This document shows positions 8,425-17,258 of a stretch of 64,000 nucleotides of DNA, one piece after another; position 1 is the stretch's first letter; each line of letters starts with the position of its first letter. The position numbers were made by a program, and so were the translations under genes. The notes beneath the pieces are model-generated. The model had not been told where the DNA came from and did not search any database. It saw nothing but the letters and a program-made list of their open reading frames with translations. This DNA comes from AG25 sp035517615 (GTDB taxonomy: Bacteria > Gemmatimonadota > Gemmatimonadetes > Gemmatimonadales > GWC2-71-9): positions 56,401 to 120,400 of the forward strand of contig DATIYM010000013.1 of assembly GCA_035517615.1 (NCBI GenBank), in the 5' to 3' direction.

Positions 8425-9397
8425 CCGGGCGGTCACGGAATAGCTCGCCCAGAATCCCGAGCGCCTCTCGATCGCGTGCATCATTGAACGTGGGCACGAG
8501 CACGCCGGCATTGGCGATGTAGAAGTTCGCATAACTCGCGGGCAGTCTCTGCCCGCGGAAGTACAGCGGCGCGGGCATGGGCAGGCGGACCACGTCGAGC
8601 CTGCCGCCGTCCGACAGGCGCGCGCCCTCGAGCCGCTCACGATTCTCCTCGAGTGCTCGATGATTCGCATCGTGGGCATTCGGCTCCGCACACAGGACCA
8701 CAGTACGAGGGCCAACGAACCGGCACACGTCGTCCACGTGCCCATGCGTATCGTCGCCCGCGATTCCCCGTCCCAGCCACACGATGTCACTCACACCCAG
8801 AGAGCTCGCCAATGCGGTTTCGATTTCTCCGCGGCTCTTCCCGGGATTGCGTACCTGCGTGGTCTGATCGAGTAGACATTCTTCGGTGGTCAGCAGCGCT
8901 CCCGCGCCGTTTACGTCGATGCTGCCACCTTCGAGCACGAAGGGTCGGCTCCCGATCCGCGCACGCACCAGCGGGACACGAAGCGCCTTCGCCGCCCGTT
9001 CAGCGATCCTGTCGTCCTTTGCCCAATCGGGATACTTGGCCCAGGCATTGAAGTGGAATCGCATGATTGCAAGTCCCGGCGTGAACTCGCGCCGCACGAA
9101 ACAGGGTCCGAAATCCCGGGTCCACCCGCGGTTCGTGGGCAATGAGAAAAACTCGACCCGTGATTCGGAGACTCCCACCTGACCCAGCACTCTGCGAGCC
9201 CGGTCGGCCCGGGCCCGTGAGTTGACCAGGATACGCACCAGCTCGCCGGGCGCGAGCGCGCGAACGATTTCCCCGTACACCCAGGGGATGAGCGGGAGCT
9301 TGCCGGGCCAGTCGCTCGCGTTGTGCGGCCAACCGATCCAGGTGGCCTCATGAGGCTCCCATTCGGCGGGCATGCGGTACTGCGGCTCATCGCTCAC
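8291..9397 (-). CDS. aguA: Agmatine deiminase
   Basis: Converts agmatine to N-carbamoylputrescine plus ammonia, the first step of the plant-type putrescine route. The 368-residue protein shows the family start (RMPAEWEPHEATWIGWPH), the TRDFGPCFV segment, the GDDTHGHVDD active-site motif and the catalytic Cys342 in GTIHCLTQQQP. The GTG start at 9397 overlaps the TGA of aguB. After the conserved TQQQPA there is an extra tail of about 18 residues read through the end of the MFS gene on the other strand. It forms an operon with aguB directly upstream. Confidence 0.92.
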   Translation of the reverse strand: MSDEPQYRMPAEWEPHEATWIGWPHNASDWPGKLPLIPWVYGEIVRALAPGELVRILVNSRARADRARRVLGQVGVSESRVEFFSLPTNRGWTRDFGPCFVRREFTPGLAIMRFHFNAWAKYPDWAKDDRIAERAAKALRVPLVRARIGSRPFVLEGGSIDVNGAGALLTTEECLLDQTTQVRNPGKSRGEIETALASSLGVSDIVWLGRGIAGDDTHGHVDDVCRFVGPRTVVLCAEPNAHDANHRALEENRERLEGARLSDGGRLDVVRLPMPAPLYFRGQRLPASYANFYIANAGVLVPTFNDARDREALGILGELFRDRPVMGIHAVDLVWGLGTIHCLTQQQPALPTAPRRSKSLPRRAPPPE

Positions 9398-10278
9398 GTG
9401 GGGTCGAGAAACCGGCTGCTGATCCCTCCATACGCGTCCACCCGCCGATCGCGCAGAAACGGCCATCCCCGGCGCACCTCTTCGATGCGCTCCGCCGAGA
9501 TCTCGCCCAGCACGATCGCTGCTTCGTCCACGGGCCCCTCGGCGACGATCGCCCCCAGCGGGTCCGCGAGGAACGAGCTGCCCCAGAACTCGATTCCGGA
9601 AGATGCCGGGTCGGGTCGCTCGTGACCGACGCGGTTGACCGCCGCGACATAGACGCCGTTCGCGATCGCGTGCGCCCGCTGCACGGTGCGCCACGCTTCC
9701 CGCTGGGTGAAGCCCTGCACCGCTTTTTCGTGCGGATGCCAGCCGATGGCGGTGGGATAAAGGAGGACGTCCGCTCCCTGCAGCGCGGTGAGCCGCGCGC
9801 CTTCGGGATACCACTGGTCCCAACACACCAGTGCCCCGATGCGGCCCACGCGCGTGTCGAACGCGCGGAACCCCAGGTCGCCCGGGGTGAAATAGAATTT
9901 CTCGTAGTACGCGGGATCGTCGGGAATGTGCATCTTGCGATACGTTCCGGCGATCTTGCCATCCGCATCGATGATGACCGCCGTATTGTGGTACAGGCCC
10001 CGCGCGCGCCGCTCGAACACGGGAACGATTACCACGACGCCGAGCTCTCGCGCCAGGCTGCCCAGAGCCTCGGTGCTCGGACCGGGAACAGATTCGGCCA
10101 GATCGAACAGCGCCGCGTCTTCGCGTTGGGCGAAGTACTGAGAACGAAACAGCTCCGGGAGACAGACCAGGGCCGCCCCGCGTCTTGCGGCGGTTCGAAT
10201 CCCATCTGCCGCGGTGCGCAGGTTTGCGTCGAGGTCCGCGGTCATGGACATCTGGACCAATCCGATTTTGTAGGGCAT
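9394..10278 (-). CDS. aguB: N-carbamoylputrescine amidase (nitrilase superfamily)
   Basis: Hydrolyses N-carbamoylputrescine to putrescine, CO2 and ammonia. The 294-residue protein has the nitrilase catalytic triad: Glu42 in LPELF, Lys115 in YRKMHIPDD and Cys152 in LVCWDQWYPE. The pattern YYEKFYFTPGDLGF is characteristic of the AguB group. The ATG at 10276-10278 is preferred over an upstream extension that would run through a repeat-rich, non-conserved stretch. It lies first in the operon, coupled to aguA by a GTGA overlap. Confidence 0.93.
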   Translation of the reverse strand: MPYKIGLVQMSMTADLDANLRTAADGIRTAARRGAALVCLPELFRSQYFAQREDAALFDLAESVPGPSTEALGSLARELGVVVIVPVFERRARGLYHNTAVIIDADGKIAGTYRKMHIPDDPAYYEKFYFTPGDLGFRAFDTRVGRIGALVCWDQWYPEGARLTALQGADVLLYPTAIGWHPHEKAVQGFTQREAWRTVQRAHAIANGVYVAAVNRVGHERPDPASSGIEFWGSSFLADPLGAIVAEGPVDEAAIVLGEISAERIEEVRRGWPFLRDRRVDAYGGISSRFLDPT

Positions 10279-10294
10279 AGAGAGGTCAAGTAAA

Positions 10295-10334
10295 AGACGT
10301 CGAGGAGAAACGTCAAGGAAAAAACGTCGAGAGA
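10295..10334. repeat. Short AGACGTC/ACGTCGAG repeat unit between aguB and the PEBP gene
   Basis: This divergent intergenic stretch holds AGACGTCGAGGAGAAACGTC (10295-10314) and a partial second copy AACGTCGAGAGA (10323-10334). The reverse complement of the hairpin at 34531-34552 reads almost the same, so it looks like a dispersed small repeat. It must overlap the leader regions of both flanking genes. Confidence 0.5.
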
Positions 10335-10354
10335 CAACAGGAGGAGGAGAACCG

Positions 10355-10825
10355 ATGGCTTTTACGATCGCGAGCACGGCCTTCCAGAACGGAGGGCCCA
10401 TTCCGCGGCAGTACACATGTGACGGCAAAGATGTCTCGCCGCCGCTCGCCTGGACCGACGCCCCGGAAGGGACGGTGGCCTACGCGCTCATCGTGGACGA
10501 TCCCGACGCGCCGCGGGGAACCTGGGTGCACTGGGTGCTCTATGACATGCCGCCGAACGTATCGCGATTGCCGGAGAACGTTCCAAAATCGGGAGAGCTC
10601 AAGGATATGCCGGGCGCCATGCAGGGGCGCAACGACTTCAAGCACGGCGGGTACGGGGGTCCATGTCCGCCCGCCGGATCCGCGCACCGCTACTACTTCA
10701 AGCTCTACGCGCTGGCCAGCACCACCGGCCTCGCGCCCGGTGCATCGAAGCAGGATGTCGAGCGCGCGATCGGCGGTCACATCGTCGCGACCGCCCAGCT
10801 CATGGGGACCTACGCCCGCGAATAG
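10355..10825 (+). CDS. YbhB/YbcL family (Raf kinase inhibitor-like, PEBP) protein
   Basis: A 156-residue cytosolic protein of the phosphatidylethanolamine-binding fold. The landmarks are DGKDVSPPLAWTDAPEGT, LIVDDPDAPRGTWVHWVLYDMP (the DPDAP motif of the anion-binding pocket) and YGGPCPPAGSAHRYYFKLYAL. The bacterial members have no settled function. The ATG has an exceptionally strong purine-rich ribosome site (GGAGGAGGAGAA). It is a single-gene unit, divergent from aguB. Confidence 0.93.
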   Translation: MAFTIASTAFQNGGPIPRQYTCDGKDVSPPLAWTDAPEGTVAYALIVDDPDAPRGTWVHWVLYDMPPNVSRLPENVPKSGELKDMPGAMQGRNDFKHGGYGGPCPPAGSAHRYYFKLYALASTTGLAPGASKQDVERAIGGHIVATAQLMGTYARE

Positions 10826-10835
10826 TGTTTCGGGC

Positions 10836-12329
10836 TTAGCGCTCTGTTACGTCGGCGTCGAACGCACCGGTGAGCACGATCTGGTTGTGCTTGACCTCTA
10901 CCCACAGACGGTAATGCCCCGGCTTGGGGAATGCGTAGAAGAACGATACGACCGAATCTGACGCTGTACTCGCCATTGCAGGCATGCTCGGCTCGCCCAT
11001 TCTTCGGGCGAGCGCGCCACGCACGGTGTCGCCGGGCTGCCGCTCCTGGAACGCCCGCTGTGAGGCCACGGAGATCGTTCCCTCGGGGTGCAGATGCACG
11101 AACACTGCTCCGTCCGGCGTGGTCAGCATGAGGTGTCCGGCCATTCCCATGTACGGCTCGAGCACGACAGGACGTCCGTCCTTCGCAACGACTCGGAATC
11201 GCAGTGATGTGGCGCTATCGGTCAATAACGTGCTGCGCCGGCGTTCCCAGATCATGATCGAGCCGTCGTCGAGCTGCGCGGAGTCGGCGCCGATCCGCCG
11301 GCTCGCGGTCCACACGGCATCATCCGGATCCCCGCTCCTGGAAGCCAGCATGGCGGCCTCGATCGTCACCGTCCCCGTGAGCGTCTGGGCAAATCCGGTT
11401 TCATGCACCACATCCGCGTACGCGCGGTAGGGCCCTGCCGGAACACTCGAGGGAAGCGGCGTCTCGAAGGTTACCGAGTCGACGGGAACCGGGTGCAGGT
11501 GCGCGAAGACTGTCAGTGAGGAGTCGCGCACGAGGAAAAGGTGCACGAGGTGGCCGTGCTCGGGGATGAGCGGCGTCCACTGAAACGCGCGCTCGGCATG
11601 GAGCGCGTCGTCGCCCAACGTGAATCGCAACAGTCGGGCGCCGGCGGTGGTTCGGGTGGAAAGCGCAATGTGAGCCGGGCGGTACAGGCCGGTCCGGTAG
11701 GCCGCATCGACGGCCCGCCACCAGGCGCGCGCGCCCAGAAGCAGCAGGGCGAGCACGACCGCGCTCACGATGGTGGCAACGCGTCCGCGGCGATCGGCGC
11801 GGTGGTCGGGGAGCTGGCCCGGCTCGAGCACGCTCTCGCGCGCCGCTCCCCGCGCCGCCGTGACGGCGCCCGCAAACAGCAGCAAGCCGAGCGCCGCGAG
11901 CGCAATCCCGAGCGACGGTCGTAGCTCGAGTCGCTGCGTCGCCACCGCCTGCACGGGGACGAGGACCGTGCCCGGGCCGGCAGGGCCTGAGACCGAGACG
12001 CGTACGCTGTAGGCGCCGCTGCGCATCAGCCACAGCGCGGCCGTATAGAGGCTCGAGTCACCGCGCACCGGCTGCGCGATGTCGGGCGGCGGAGGCGCCT
12101 GGGTGCGCGGGTCCCAGAATATGGGCAGCACGGCGATTTGCGATGGATGCCCCGCGAGAACGCGAACGGTGATCTCGGCCAGCCCCGGCACGACACCGGG
12201 ACTGCGCACGATCACGCGCAGCGGGTACGGTCCCGCGCGCCCTTCATAGTAGGTGTTGGGACTGCCGATGTGCGCCGATGTGACCGCTGCCAACAGGACG
12301 AGAGCGGCGATCGTGCCCGGGTGCTTCAC
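10836..12329 (-). CDS. Membrane-anchored periplasmic protein with two His-rich motifs, unknown function
   Basis: A 497-residue protein with a signal segment at about 5-20 and two membrane helices near the middle (LGIALAALGLLLFAGAV and VATIVSAVVLALLLLGARAW). Outside domains lie on both sides. The second outside domain contains EHGHLVHLFLV...FAHLHP and YMGMAGHLMLTT...VFVHLHPEG, two related repeats rich in His and Met that look like copper or metal-handling sites of YtkA/FixH-like beta domains. That reading is inference. The GTG start overlaps the TGA of the upstream membrane gene, so both form one unit. Confidence 0.65.
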   Translation of the reverse strand: MKHPGTIAALVLLAAVTSAHIGSPNTYYEGRAGPYPLRVIVRSPGVVPGLAEITVRVLAGHPSQIAVLPIFWDPRTQAPPPPDIAQPVRGDSSLYTAALWLMRSGAYSVRVSVSGPAGPGTVLVPVQAVATQRLELRPSLGIALAALGLLLFAGAVTAARGAARESVLEPGQLPDHRADRRGRVATIVSAVVLALLLLGARAWWRAVDAAYRTGLYRPAHIALSTRTTAGARLLRFTLGDDALHAERAFQWTPLIPEHGHLVHLFLVRDSSLTVFAHLHPVPVDSVTFETPLPSSVPAGPYRAYADVVHETGFAQTLTGTVTIEAAMLASRSGDPDDAVWTASRRIGADSAQLDDGSIMIWERRRSTLLTDSATSLRFRVVAKDGRPVVLEPYMGMAGHLMLTTPDGAVFVHLHPEGTISVASQRAFQERQPGDTVRGALARRMGEPSMPAMASTASDSVVSFFYAFPKPGHYRLWVEVKHNQIVLTGAFDADVTER

Positions 12330-13510
12330 CGCCGCACCCGCGCCATCCAATCGCCCCACCACAGGCCGATGCGCGCGGATACGAACGCGATCACTGCGGC
12401 GCCGGCCAGGGCCCGCGGCGTGAGGGGATCGCTGTTGTTGCGCCAGAACTCATAGCGCCACGGCCCGAGGCGATTCGAGTAGTCCCAGTGATCAACGCCG
12501 AAGAAGGCGTTGCGGGCCGCGGGGGAGAGCAGGAAATACGCCGCGAACCATTGCACGAGCAGAAAGACCGCGAGAAACGCGAGCGCGGTAACGATCGACA
12601 GCAGCCAGGTGTTCTTGAGCGTCGCTCGGCGCGTGAGCACATCGATCGCCGCCGCGGGAAAAACAAGCAGCAGCGGGAAGGGCGCCGGAATCATGTGGGT
12701 CAGCGGATTGAATACCGGGGCAAGCTTGGGAGTGGCCGGAAACAGCTCGAGCACCCAGATCATCACGAACGAGATCGCCATGTACCACGCCGCGGCGGCG
12801 GTCGCGGGCCAGCGCAGTCGAGCGCACCGCGCGGTCGCGACGAGCACGACGGGAAAGACCGCCGCCGAGAATTTGTAGTACAGCCCGGTGTGCGCGGCGT
12901 TCGCGAACCCGATCTGCTCGATCCCCAGGATGCCGGCATTCTGGAGCAGGATGCCGGCGACGAACGCGATCATGATGCCGTAGGCCCGCGGTGTGCCGAT
13001 TCCCTGCCCGACCAGCCGATTCTGCTGCGCGAGCACGAGCAACAATGCGCCGAGCTGAATCGCCAACATGCCGAGGGCGAGGAGTGTGTGGGGCGGCGAT
13101 AGCACCCGCACGTCGAGGCCGTACGCATTGTGCCACCAGTTATCGAGCGGGGCCGACGTGAGCATCGCGAGTGCGCCCCAGATGCACAGCCAGGCGCCGA
13201 GCGGCGCCCTGAAGCCCCAGAACCCGACCGCCGAACCCCGGAGCGCGGCTGACCGGCCAAACGTCGTTTCCAGCGCCAGCCAACCGCACGCGCATCCGGC
13301 CACCACACCGCCGAGATAGATCGCGAGGTGCGCCGGAGTCCAGAACGTGTCGCGGCCGATGGAGCGGTGCCACGAGATATCCCAGATGACGCCGACGATC
13401 GTGCTGGTGGCGGCGAACAGCACTGCCACGACGTACCACGGCAGTCGCGTTGCGGATGCCGTCGGCGGCGCGGTGTGTAGTGGGGGAGTGCGAGTTGCGG
13501 CGAGGGTCAT
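12326..13510 (-). CDS. Polytopic membrane protein of unknown function, partner of the His-motif protein
   Basis: A 394-residue protein with about nine to ten membrane helices. Conserved-looking acidic/His motifs include WDISWHRSIGRDTFWTPAHLAIY, DNWWHNAYGLDVRVLSPPH and ANAAHTGLYYKF. Such His/Asp clusters inside helices suggest a metal or heme site. The ATG at 13510 has AAGGTG six bases upstream; a GTG at 13516 would add two residues. I do not recognise a characterised family. The gene overlaps the next gene by four bases (GTGA), so the two proteins probably act as one membrane complex. Confidence 0.65.
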   Translation of the reverse strand: MTLAATRTPPLHTAPPTASATRLPWYVVAVLFAATSTIVGVIWDISWHRSIGRDTFWTPAHLAIYLGGVVAGCACGWLALETTFGRSAALRGSAVGFWGFRAPLGAWLCIWGALAMLTSAPLDNWWHNAYGLDVRVLSPPHTLLALGMLAIQLGALLLVLAQQNRLVGQGIGTPRAYGIMIAFVAGILLQNAGILGIEQIGFANAAHTGLYYKFSAAVFPVVLVATARCARLRWPATAAAAWYMAISFVMIWVLELFPATPKLAPVFNPLTHMIPAPFPLLLVFPAAAIDVLTRRATLKNTWLLSIVTALAFLAVFLLVQWFAAYFLLSPAARNAFFGVDHWDYSNRLGPWRYEFWRNNSDPLTPRALAGAAVIAFVSARIGLWWGDWMARVRR

Positions 13511-13571
13511 CGGCACCTTGATTAGAAGCTACCAGCACCAACTTAACGAGCCCTCCCCGCGGGAGAAGCGG

Positions 13572-15011
13572 ATGCCCGGAATCCTCGAGCGAGAACGGAT
13601 CATCGCCCCCGCGGGCTTCAATCGCTGGCTCGTGCCCCCCGCCGCCCTGGCGATTCACCTCTCGATCGGCATGGCGTACGGGTTCAGCGTGTTCTGGCTG
13701 CCGCTTTCGCATGCCATAGGAATCACGGAACCCGCGCCGGGCGACTGGAAGATCAGTACGCTCGGCTGGATGTTCACCCTGTTCTTCGTCTTTCTCGGAT
13801 CGTCGGCCGCGCTGTTCGGGCACTGGCTCGAACGCGCGGGCCCGCGCAAAGCCGGCGTCGTCGCGGCGTGCTGCTGGGGCGGGGGCTTTTTCGTGTCGGC
13901 GCTCGGCGTCGCTGTGCACCAGATCTGGCTCTTGTGGCTTGGATCGGGAGTGATCGGGGGATGCGGCCTCGGTCTCGGCTACATCTCCCCCGTTTCCACG
14001 CTCATCAAGTGGTTCCCGGACAAGCGGGGCTTGGCCACCGGCATGGCCATCATGGGATTCGGCGGCGGAGCGATGATCGGCTCCCCCCTCGCCGACATCC
14101 TGATGAAGCACTACGCCACACCCTCCTCGGTGGGCGTGTGGGAGACGTTCGTCACGCTCGGGGCGATCTACTTCGTGGCGATGATGTGCGGAGCGTTCGG
14201 CTACCGCCTGCCGCCGGACAACTGGCGGCCGGCCGGCTGGAATCCGCCCGCGCCGGCCCAGCAGCGCGGGATGATTACGAGCCGGCACGTGCACGTGTAC
14301 GGCGTGTTTCGTATCCCGCAGTTCTGGCTCTTGTTCGTCGTCCTGTGGATGAACGTCAGTGCGGGAATCGGCGTGATCGGGATGGCGTCGCCGATGTTAC
14401 AGGAGGTGTTCGGCGGAAAGCTGATTCACGTTCCGGCGGCGCTCAAGGAGTTGGGGACCAGCGAGCGCGCGCAGGTCGCGACCATCGGCGCCGGGTTCGC
14501 CGCGCTGCTCAGCCTGTTCAACATCGCGGGAAGAATTTTCTGGGCGTCGCTCTCCGATTACATCGGACGGAAGGCGACGTACTACGTCTTCTTTCTGCTC
14601 GGATTCGTGCTCTACTGCGCGGTGCCGTTCGCCGGCCGCACCGGCAGCGTGCCGCTGTTCGTGGGATTATTCTGCGTAATTCTCACGATGTATGGCGGCG
14701 GCTTCGCCACGATCCCGGCGTATATCGCCGACCTGTTCGGCACCCGCTATGTCGGCGCCATTCACGGCCGGATTCTCCTGGCGTGGTCGGCCGCGGGGAT
14801 CCTTGGCCCCGTGCTCGTCAATTATCTGCGCGAATACCAGGTGTCGCGCGGTGTGCCGGTGGCCCAGGCCTATAATACGACCATGTACCTGCTTGCCGGT
14901 CTGCTCGTGGTCGGGATGATCGCGAACGCCCTGGTAAAGCCGGTCGCCCCGGAGCGGTTCATGACTGACGCGGAGCTCGCGAGCGAGCGACGTCCCGCGG
15001 GGGCGAGGTGA
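13572..15011 (+). CDS. OFA-family MFS transporter (oxalate/formate antiporter-like)
   Basis: A 479-residue 12-helix transporter. Landmarks are the early GMAYGFSVFWLPL helix, GCGLGLGYISPVSTLIKWFPDKRGLATGMAIMGFGGGAMIGSP and the late YGGGFATIPAYIADLFGTRYVGAIHGRIL. These match the oxalate:formate antiporter subgroup of MFS. Members carry small carboxylates, and the true substrate is unknown. The ATG at 13572 follows GGGAGAAGCGG. The open frame extends upstream, but that part overlaps the divergent gene and has no family residues. A 45-residue partner peptide overlaps its stop. Confidence 0.88.
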   Translation: MPGILERERIIAPAGFNRWLVPPAALAIHLSIGMAYGFSVFWLPLSHAIGITEPAPGDWKISTLGWMFTLFFVFLGSSAALFGHWLERAGPRKAGVVAACCWGGGFFVSALGVAVHQIWLLWLGSGVIGGCGLGLGYISPVSTLIKWFPDKRGLATGMAIMGFGGGAMIGSPLADILMKHYATPSSVGVWETFVTLGAIYFVAMMCGAFGYRLPPDNWRPAGWNPPAPAQQRGMITSRHVHVYGVFRIPQFWLLFVVLWMNVSAGIGVIGMASPMLQEVFGGKLIHVPAALKELGTSERAQVATIGAGFAALLSLFNIAGRIFWASLSDYIGRKATYYVFFLLGFVLYCAVPFAGRTGSVPLFVGLFCVILTMYGGGFATIPAYIADLFGTRYVGAIHGRILLAWSAAGILGPVLVNYLREYQVSRGVPVAQAYNTTMYLLAGLLVVGMIANALVKPVAPERFMTDAELASERRPAGAR

Positions 15012-15145
15012 GCGCGCCGCCGCCGGCGGGACGGAAACCGGCCGCCGGGGGCTGGGTGGTAGTCGCTCTGGCCTGGGCCGCCGTCGCGATCCCCCTCGCA
15101 TGGGGGATTTACCGCACGCTGCGAACGGCGGCGAAGCTCTTCTAG
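15008..15145 (+). CDS. MFS transporter small subunit (single-helix peptide)
   Basis: A 45-residue peptide: a Pro/Gly-rich start, then one membrane helix GWVVVALAWAAVAIPLAWGIY and the ending RTLRTAAKLF. This is the pattern of the small proteins that NCBI calls MFS transporter small subunit, found directly after OFA-type transporters. The GTG start overlaps the transporter stop (GTGA), which supports co-translation and a physical pairing. It was found by reading the gap between the larger genes. Confidence 0.8.
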   Translation: MSAPPPAGRKPAAGGWVVVALAWAAVAIPLAWGIYRTLRTAAKLF

Positions 15146-15152
15146 GGGTTCT

Positions 15153-15632
15153 TCAGGCGACTGGTTGGCCGCTGGCTGCGCCCCGTCTCATCCCGCCGGC
15201 AAGCAGGTCGGAGCCAAGGCCAAGCACGCATCCGAACAAGATTGATCCGCCTACCAACAGGCCGTAGGGTCGGAACGCCGGTGTGCCGCCCGCCATCGCC
15301 ATGCCGGCCAACCCTGCCGTCACGTACGAGAGATACGGAACGCGGGATGCGAGCACAACGATCAGCGCCACGATGGCGAAGAACAGCCAGCGATAAGCCT
15401 CGAGAGCTTCCTGATGCGGCACGACGATGATGTTGGCGATGATCATCAAGATTGCACCGAACAGCATGCCGGCGAGCGTGCGGATGAATCCGGGCACGCC
15501 GCCTCCCGATCCCAGAGACACCGCCAGCGCAACGATGGCGGGAAGCGGACTGATACTGATCGCGGGTGCGAATCTGACGATGATCGCAACGGAAACAGCC
15601 ACGGCGAGGGCGAGCACGACCGAACGGTTCAT
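15153..15632 (-). CDS. Small five-helix membrane protein, unknown function
   Basis: A 159-residue hydrophobic protein with about five membrane segments (residues 5-25, 30-50, 58-75, 84-104 and 125-150). It has a His/Glu pair in VVPHQEALEAYRW and a C-terminal Arg-rich tail. It has no enzyme motif I recognise. The ATG at 15632 is preceded on its strand by GGAGA. It lies convergent to the transporter small subunit, with only seven bases between the stops, and is not clearly linked to either neighbour. Confidence 0.65.
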   Translation of the reverse strand: MNRSVVLALAVAVSVAIIVRFAPAISISPLPAIVALAVSLGSGGGVPGFIRTLAGMLFGAILMIIANIIVVPHQEALEAYRWLFFAIVALIVVLASRVPYLSYVTAGLAGMAMAGGTPAFRPYGLLVGGSILFGCVLGLGSDLLAGGMRRGAASGQPVA

Positions 15633-15684
15633 CTGGTCTCCGGGCGAGGTGAGCGACTCACGCTACGGGCCGTTTGAAAACCTG

Positions 15685-16308
15685 TCAAGCGCTCGAACGC
15701 GGCGGCCCGTGCGCGAACCGGAGCGCGGCTTCGGTGCGATTCTTGACGCCGAGCTTCGAGAACAGGTGCTGTACGTGGAATTTCACGGTATTGTCGGACA
15801 GCCCGAGCCGTTCGGCGATCTGGGGATTCGTGAGCCCCGCCGCCATCAAGGCCCAGACTTCGCGCTCCCGGGGCGTGAGATCGCCGGGTGCACCCGCACC
15901 GCGTCCCTCGATCCAACGCCTGGCCGCCTGGGGGAACACAAGCTGTCCCGCGTGGACCTGCCGGATTGCCGTGAGGGTCTGTTGCGGGGATTCGGTCTTG
16001 AGCGCCAGGCCATCCGCGCCGGCATCGAGTGCCGAGCGTAGCGCCTCGCCATCGTTGTAGGCCGTGAGCACGAGCACCTTGGGTGGATCCTTGCGTTCGC
16101 GCAGTGCCGAGAGAATCTGCGTGCCCTTGATGCCCGCCAGCTCGAGGTCGAGCACCACCACGTCGGGCTTGTGCTGTTCCACGAGTTTCAGCACTTCCGT
16201 GCCGTCCGTCGTGGCGGCGACGACGCGAATTCCCGGCTCGCCGTCGAGCAGCGCGCGTAGCCCCTCGAGCACGATCGCGTGGTCATCGGCCAACAGGACG
16301 CGGATCAT
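15685..16308 (-). CDS. NarL/LuxR-type response regulator
   Basis: A 207-residue regulator with an N-terminal receiver domain (acidic pocket LLADDHA, phospho-acceptor Asp in VVVLDLELAG, conserved Thr in LVLTAYN, Lys in ALKTES) and a C-terminal GerE/LuxR helix-turn-helix (LTPREREVWALMAAGLTNPQIAERLGLSDNTVKFHVQHLF). The wording of the HTH is canonical. It is the second gene of a two-gene unit, ten bases after the kinase gene, and so the likely output of that kinase. No target is identifiable in the window. Confidence 0.93.
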   Translation of the reverse strand: MIRVLLADDHAIVLEGLRALLDGEPGIRVVAATTDGTEVLKLVEQHKPDVVVLDLELAGIKGTQILSALRERKDPPKVLVLTAYNDGEALRSALDAGADGLALKTESPQQTLTAIRQVHAGQLVFPQAARRWIEGRGAGAPGDLTPREREVWALMAAGLTNPQIAERLGLSDNTVKFHVQHLFSKLGVKNRTEAALRFAHGPPRSSA

Positions 16309-16318
16309 GGATGTCTCC

Positions 16319-17002
16319 TCATTCTGCCGGCAGGATGACGGTCAGCGATGTGCCCCGACCCGGCGCACTGACGAGCTCGAAGCTGCCGCCGAGCATCGCC
16401 ACGCGATCCTGAATTCCTCGTAACCCAAAATGCCCGCCCTCCACACCGACGTCGGCCTCCTGGGCCAGCACTCGTTGCGGGTCGAACCCCCGCCCATCGT
16501 CCGCGACGATCAGCGTGATCGTTTGGTCATGGCGCTGCACATCGACCCGTTGCCGCGTCGCCCCCGAATGGCGGTGACCATTGGCGAGCGCTTCCTGGAG
16601 AATCCGATAAATCGCGATTTTCGTGGCCAGGGCACAGTCGCCCAGGTCGTCGGGAGCGCGCAGCTCGACCGTCTGATTCGTGAGGGTCTCATGCTGCACC
16701 GCGAGGCCTTCGATGATCGCCGCCAGCTCCCGGCGCTCGAATCCTGGGGGGCGGAAGGCGCCGATGAAGTTTCGGATCTCGCCGAGCGCCCGCTCGAGCA
16801 GCGCGACGGCCTGCTTTGCGCGCTGCTGCGATGCCGGGTCCGCTGCCAGGGCGCGCTCCAGCACCTGGAGCTGCGACAGCGCGGCAAAGATGTCCTGTAC
16901 CGGCCCGTCATGCATGTCGAGGACGATGCGCTGCAGCTCGCGCTCACTGGTCGCGAGCAGGCGGCGTGAAGCTGCGCGCGCGTCTTCCTCCTTGCGCTTC
17001 AT
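16319..17002 (-). CDS. Soluble sensor histidine kinase (HisKA_3 type)
   Basis: A 227-residue kinase of the NarX/DesK class without membrane segments or an obvious sensor domain. The H-box reads LDMHDGPVQDIF (His in HDGPVQ), followed by a dimerisation helix pair. The HATPase then shows NGHRHSGA (N-box), DDGRGFDP (G1) and GHFGLRGIQDRVAMLGG (G2). The short helical N-terminus probably links to an unknown cytosolic input. The ATG at 17002 is preferred over a TTG two codons upstream. It pairs with the regulator downstream. A terminator-like hairpin lies in its leader. Confidence 0.88.
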   Translation of the reverse strand: MKRKEEDARAASRRLLATSERELQRIVLDMHDGPVQDIFAALSQLQVLERALAADPASQQRAKQAVALLERALGEIRNFIGAFRPPGFERRELAAIIEGLAVQHETLTNQTVELRAPDDLGDCALATKIAIYRILQEALANGHRHSGATRQRVDVQRHDQTITLIVADDGRGFDPQRVLAQEADVGVEGGHFGLRGIQDRVAMLGGSFELVSAPGRGTSLTVILPAE

Positions 17003-17031
17003 GGCCAAGGGCGGAACGGGCAGGCAGCAAA

Positions 17032-17054
17032 AGGCCCGCGCCGGGCACGGGCCT
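17032..17054 (-). terminator. Terminator-like hairpin in the leader of the kinase gene
   Basis: Read on the minus strand, AGGCCCG pairs with CGGGCCT around a nine-base loop and is followed by TTTTGCTG. It lies about 30 bases upstream of the kinase ATG, with no minus-strand gene before it, since the next gene is divergent. It could therefore be an attenuator in the kinase leader rather than the end of another transcript. Confidence 0.45.
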
Positions 17055-17258
17055 CGTAACCCCTCGTATTACTGGTCAACTGGCATCTCGGTCGGAACGT
17101 CCGGTCGAACCTAGAGTCCCGCATTCGTAGTGTCAACGCGATACGCATCGTGATCGGGGCCGCCTTGTCCACCCAACCCATCTCACCATCCTTGGGCTCA
17201 GCTTGACGCGCACCGGGAATGTCCCAATATGTAGGCGCGCCCCAAACACTGTCGGACC

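Noticed and set aside
15008..15145. Treating the 45-codon frame after the OFA transporter as noise
   Set aside because: The rejection itself was dropped: the GTGA overlap, one clean helix and the W-x-VVxLAW...PLAWG pattern support a real small subunit.
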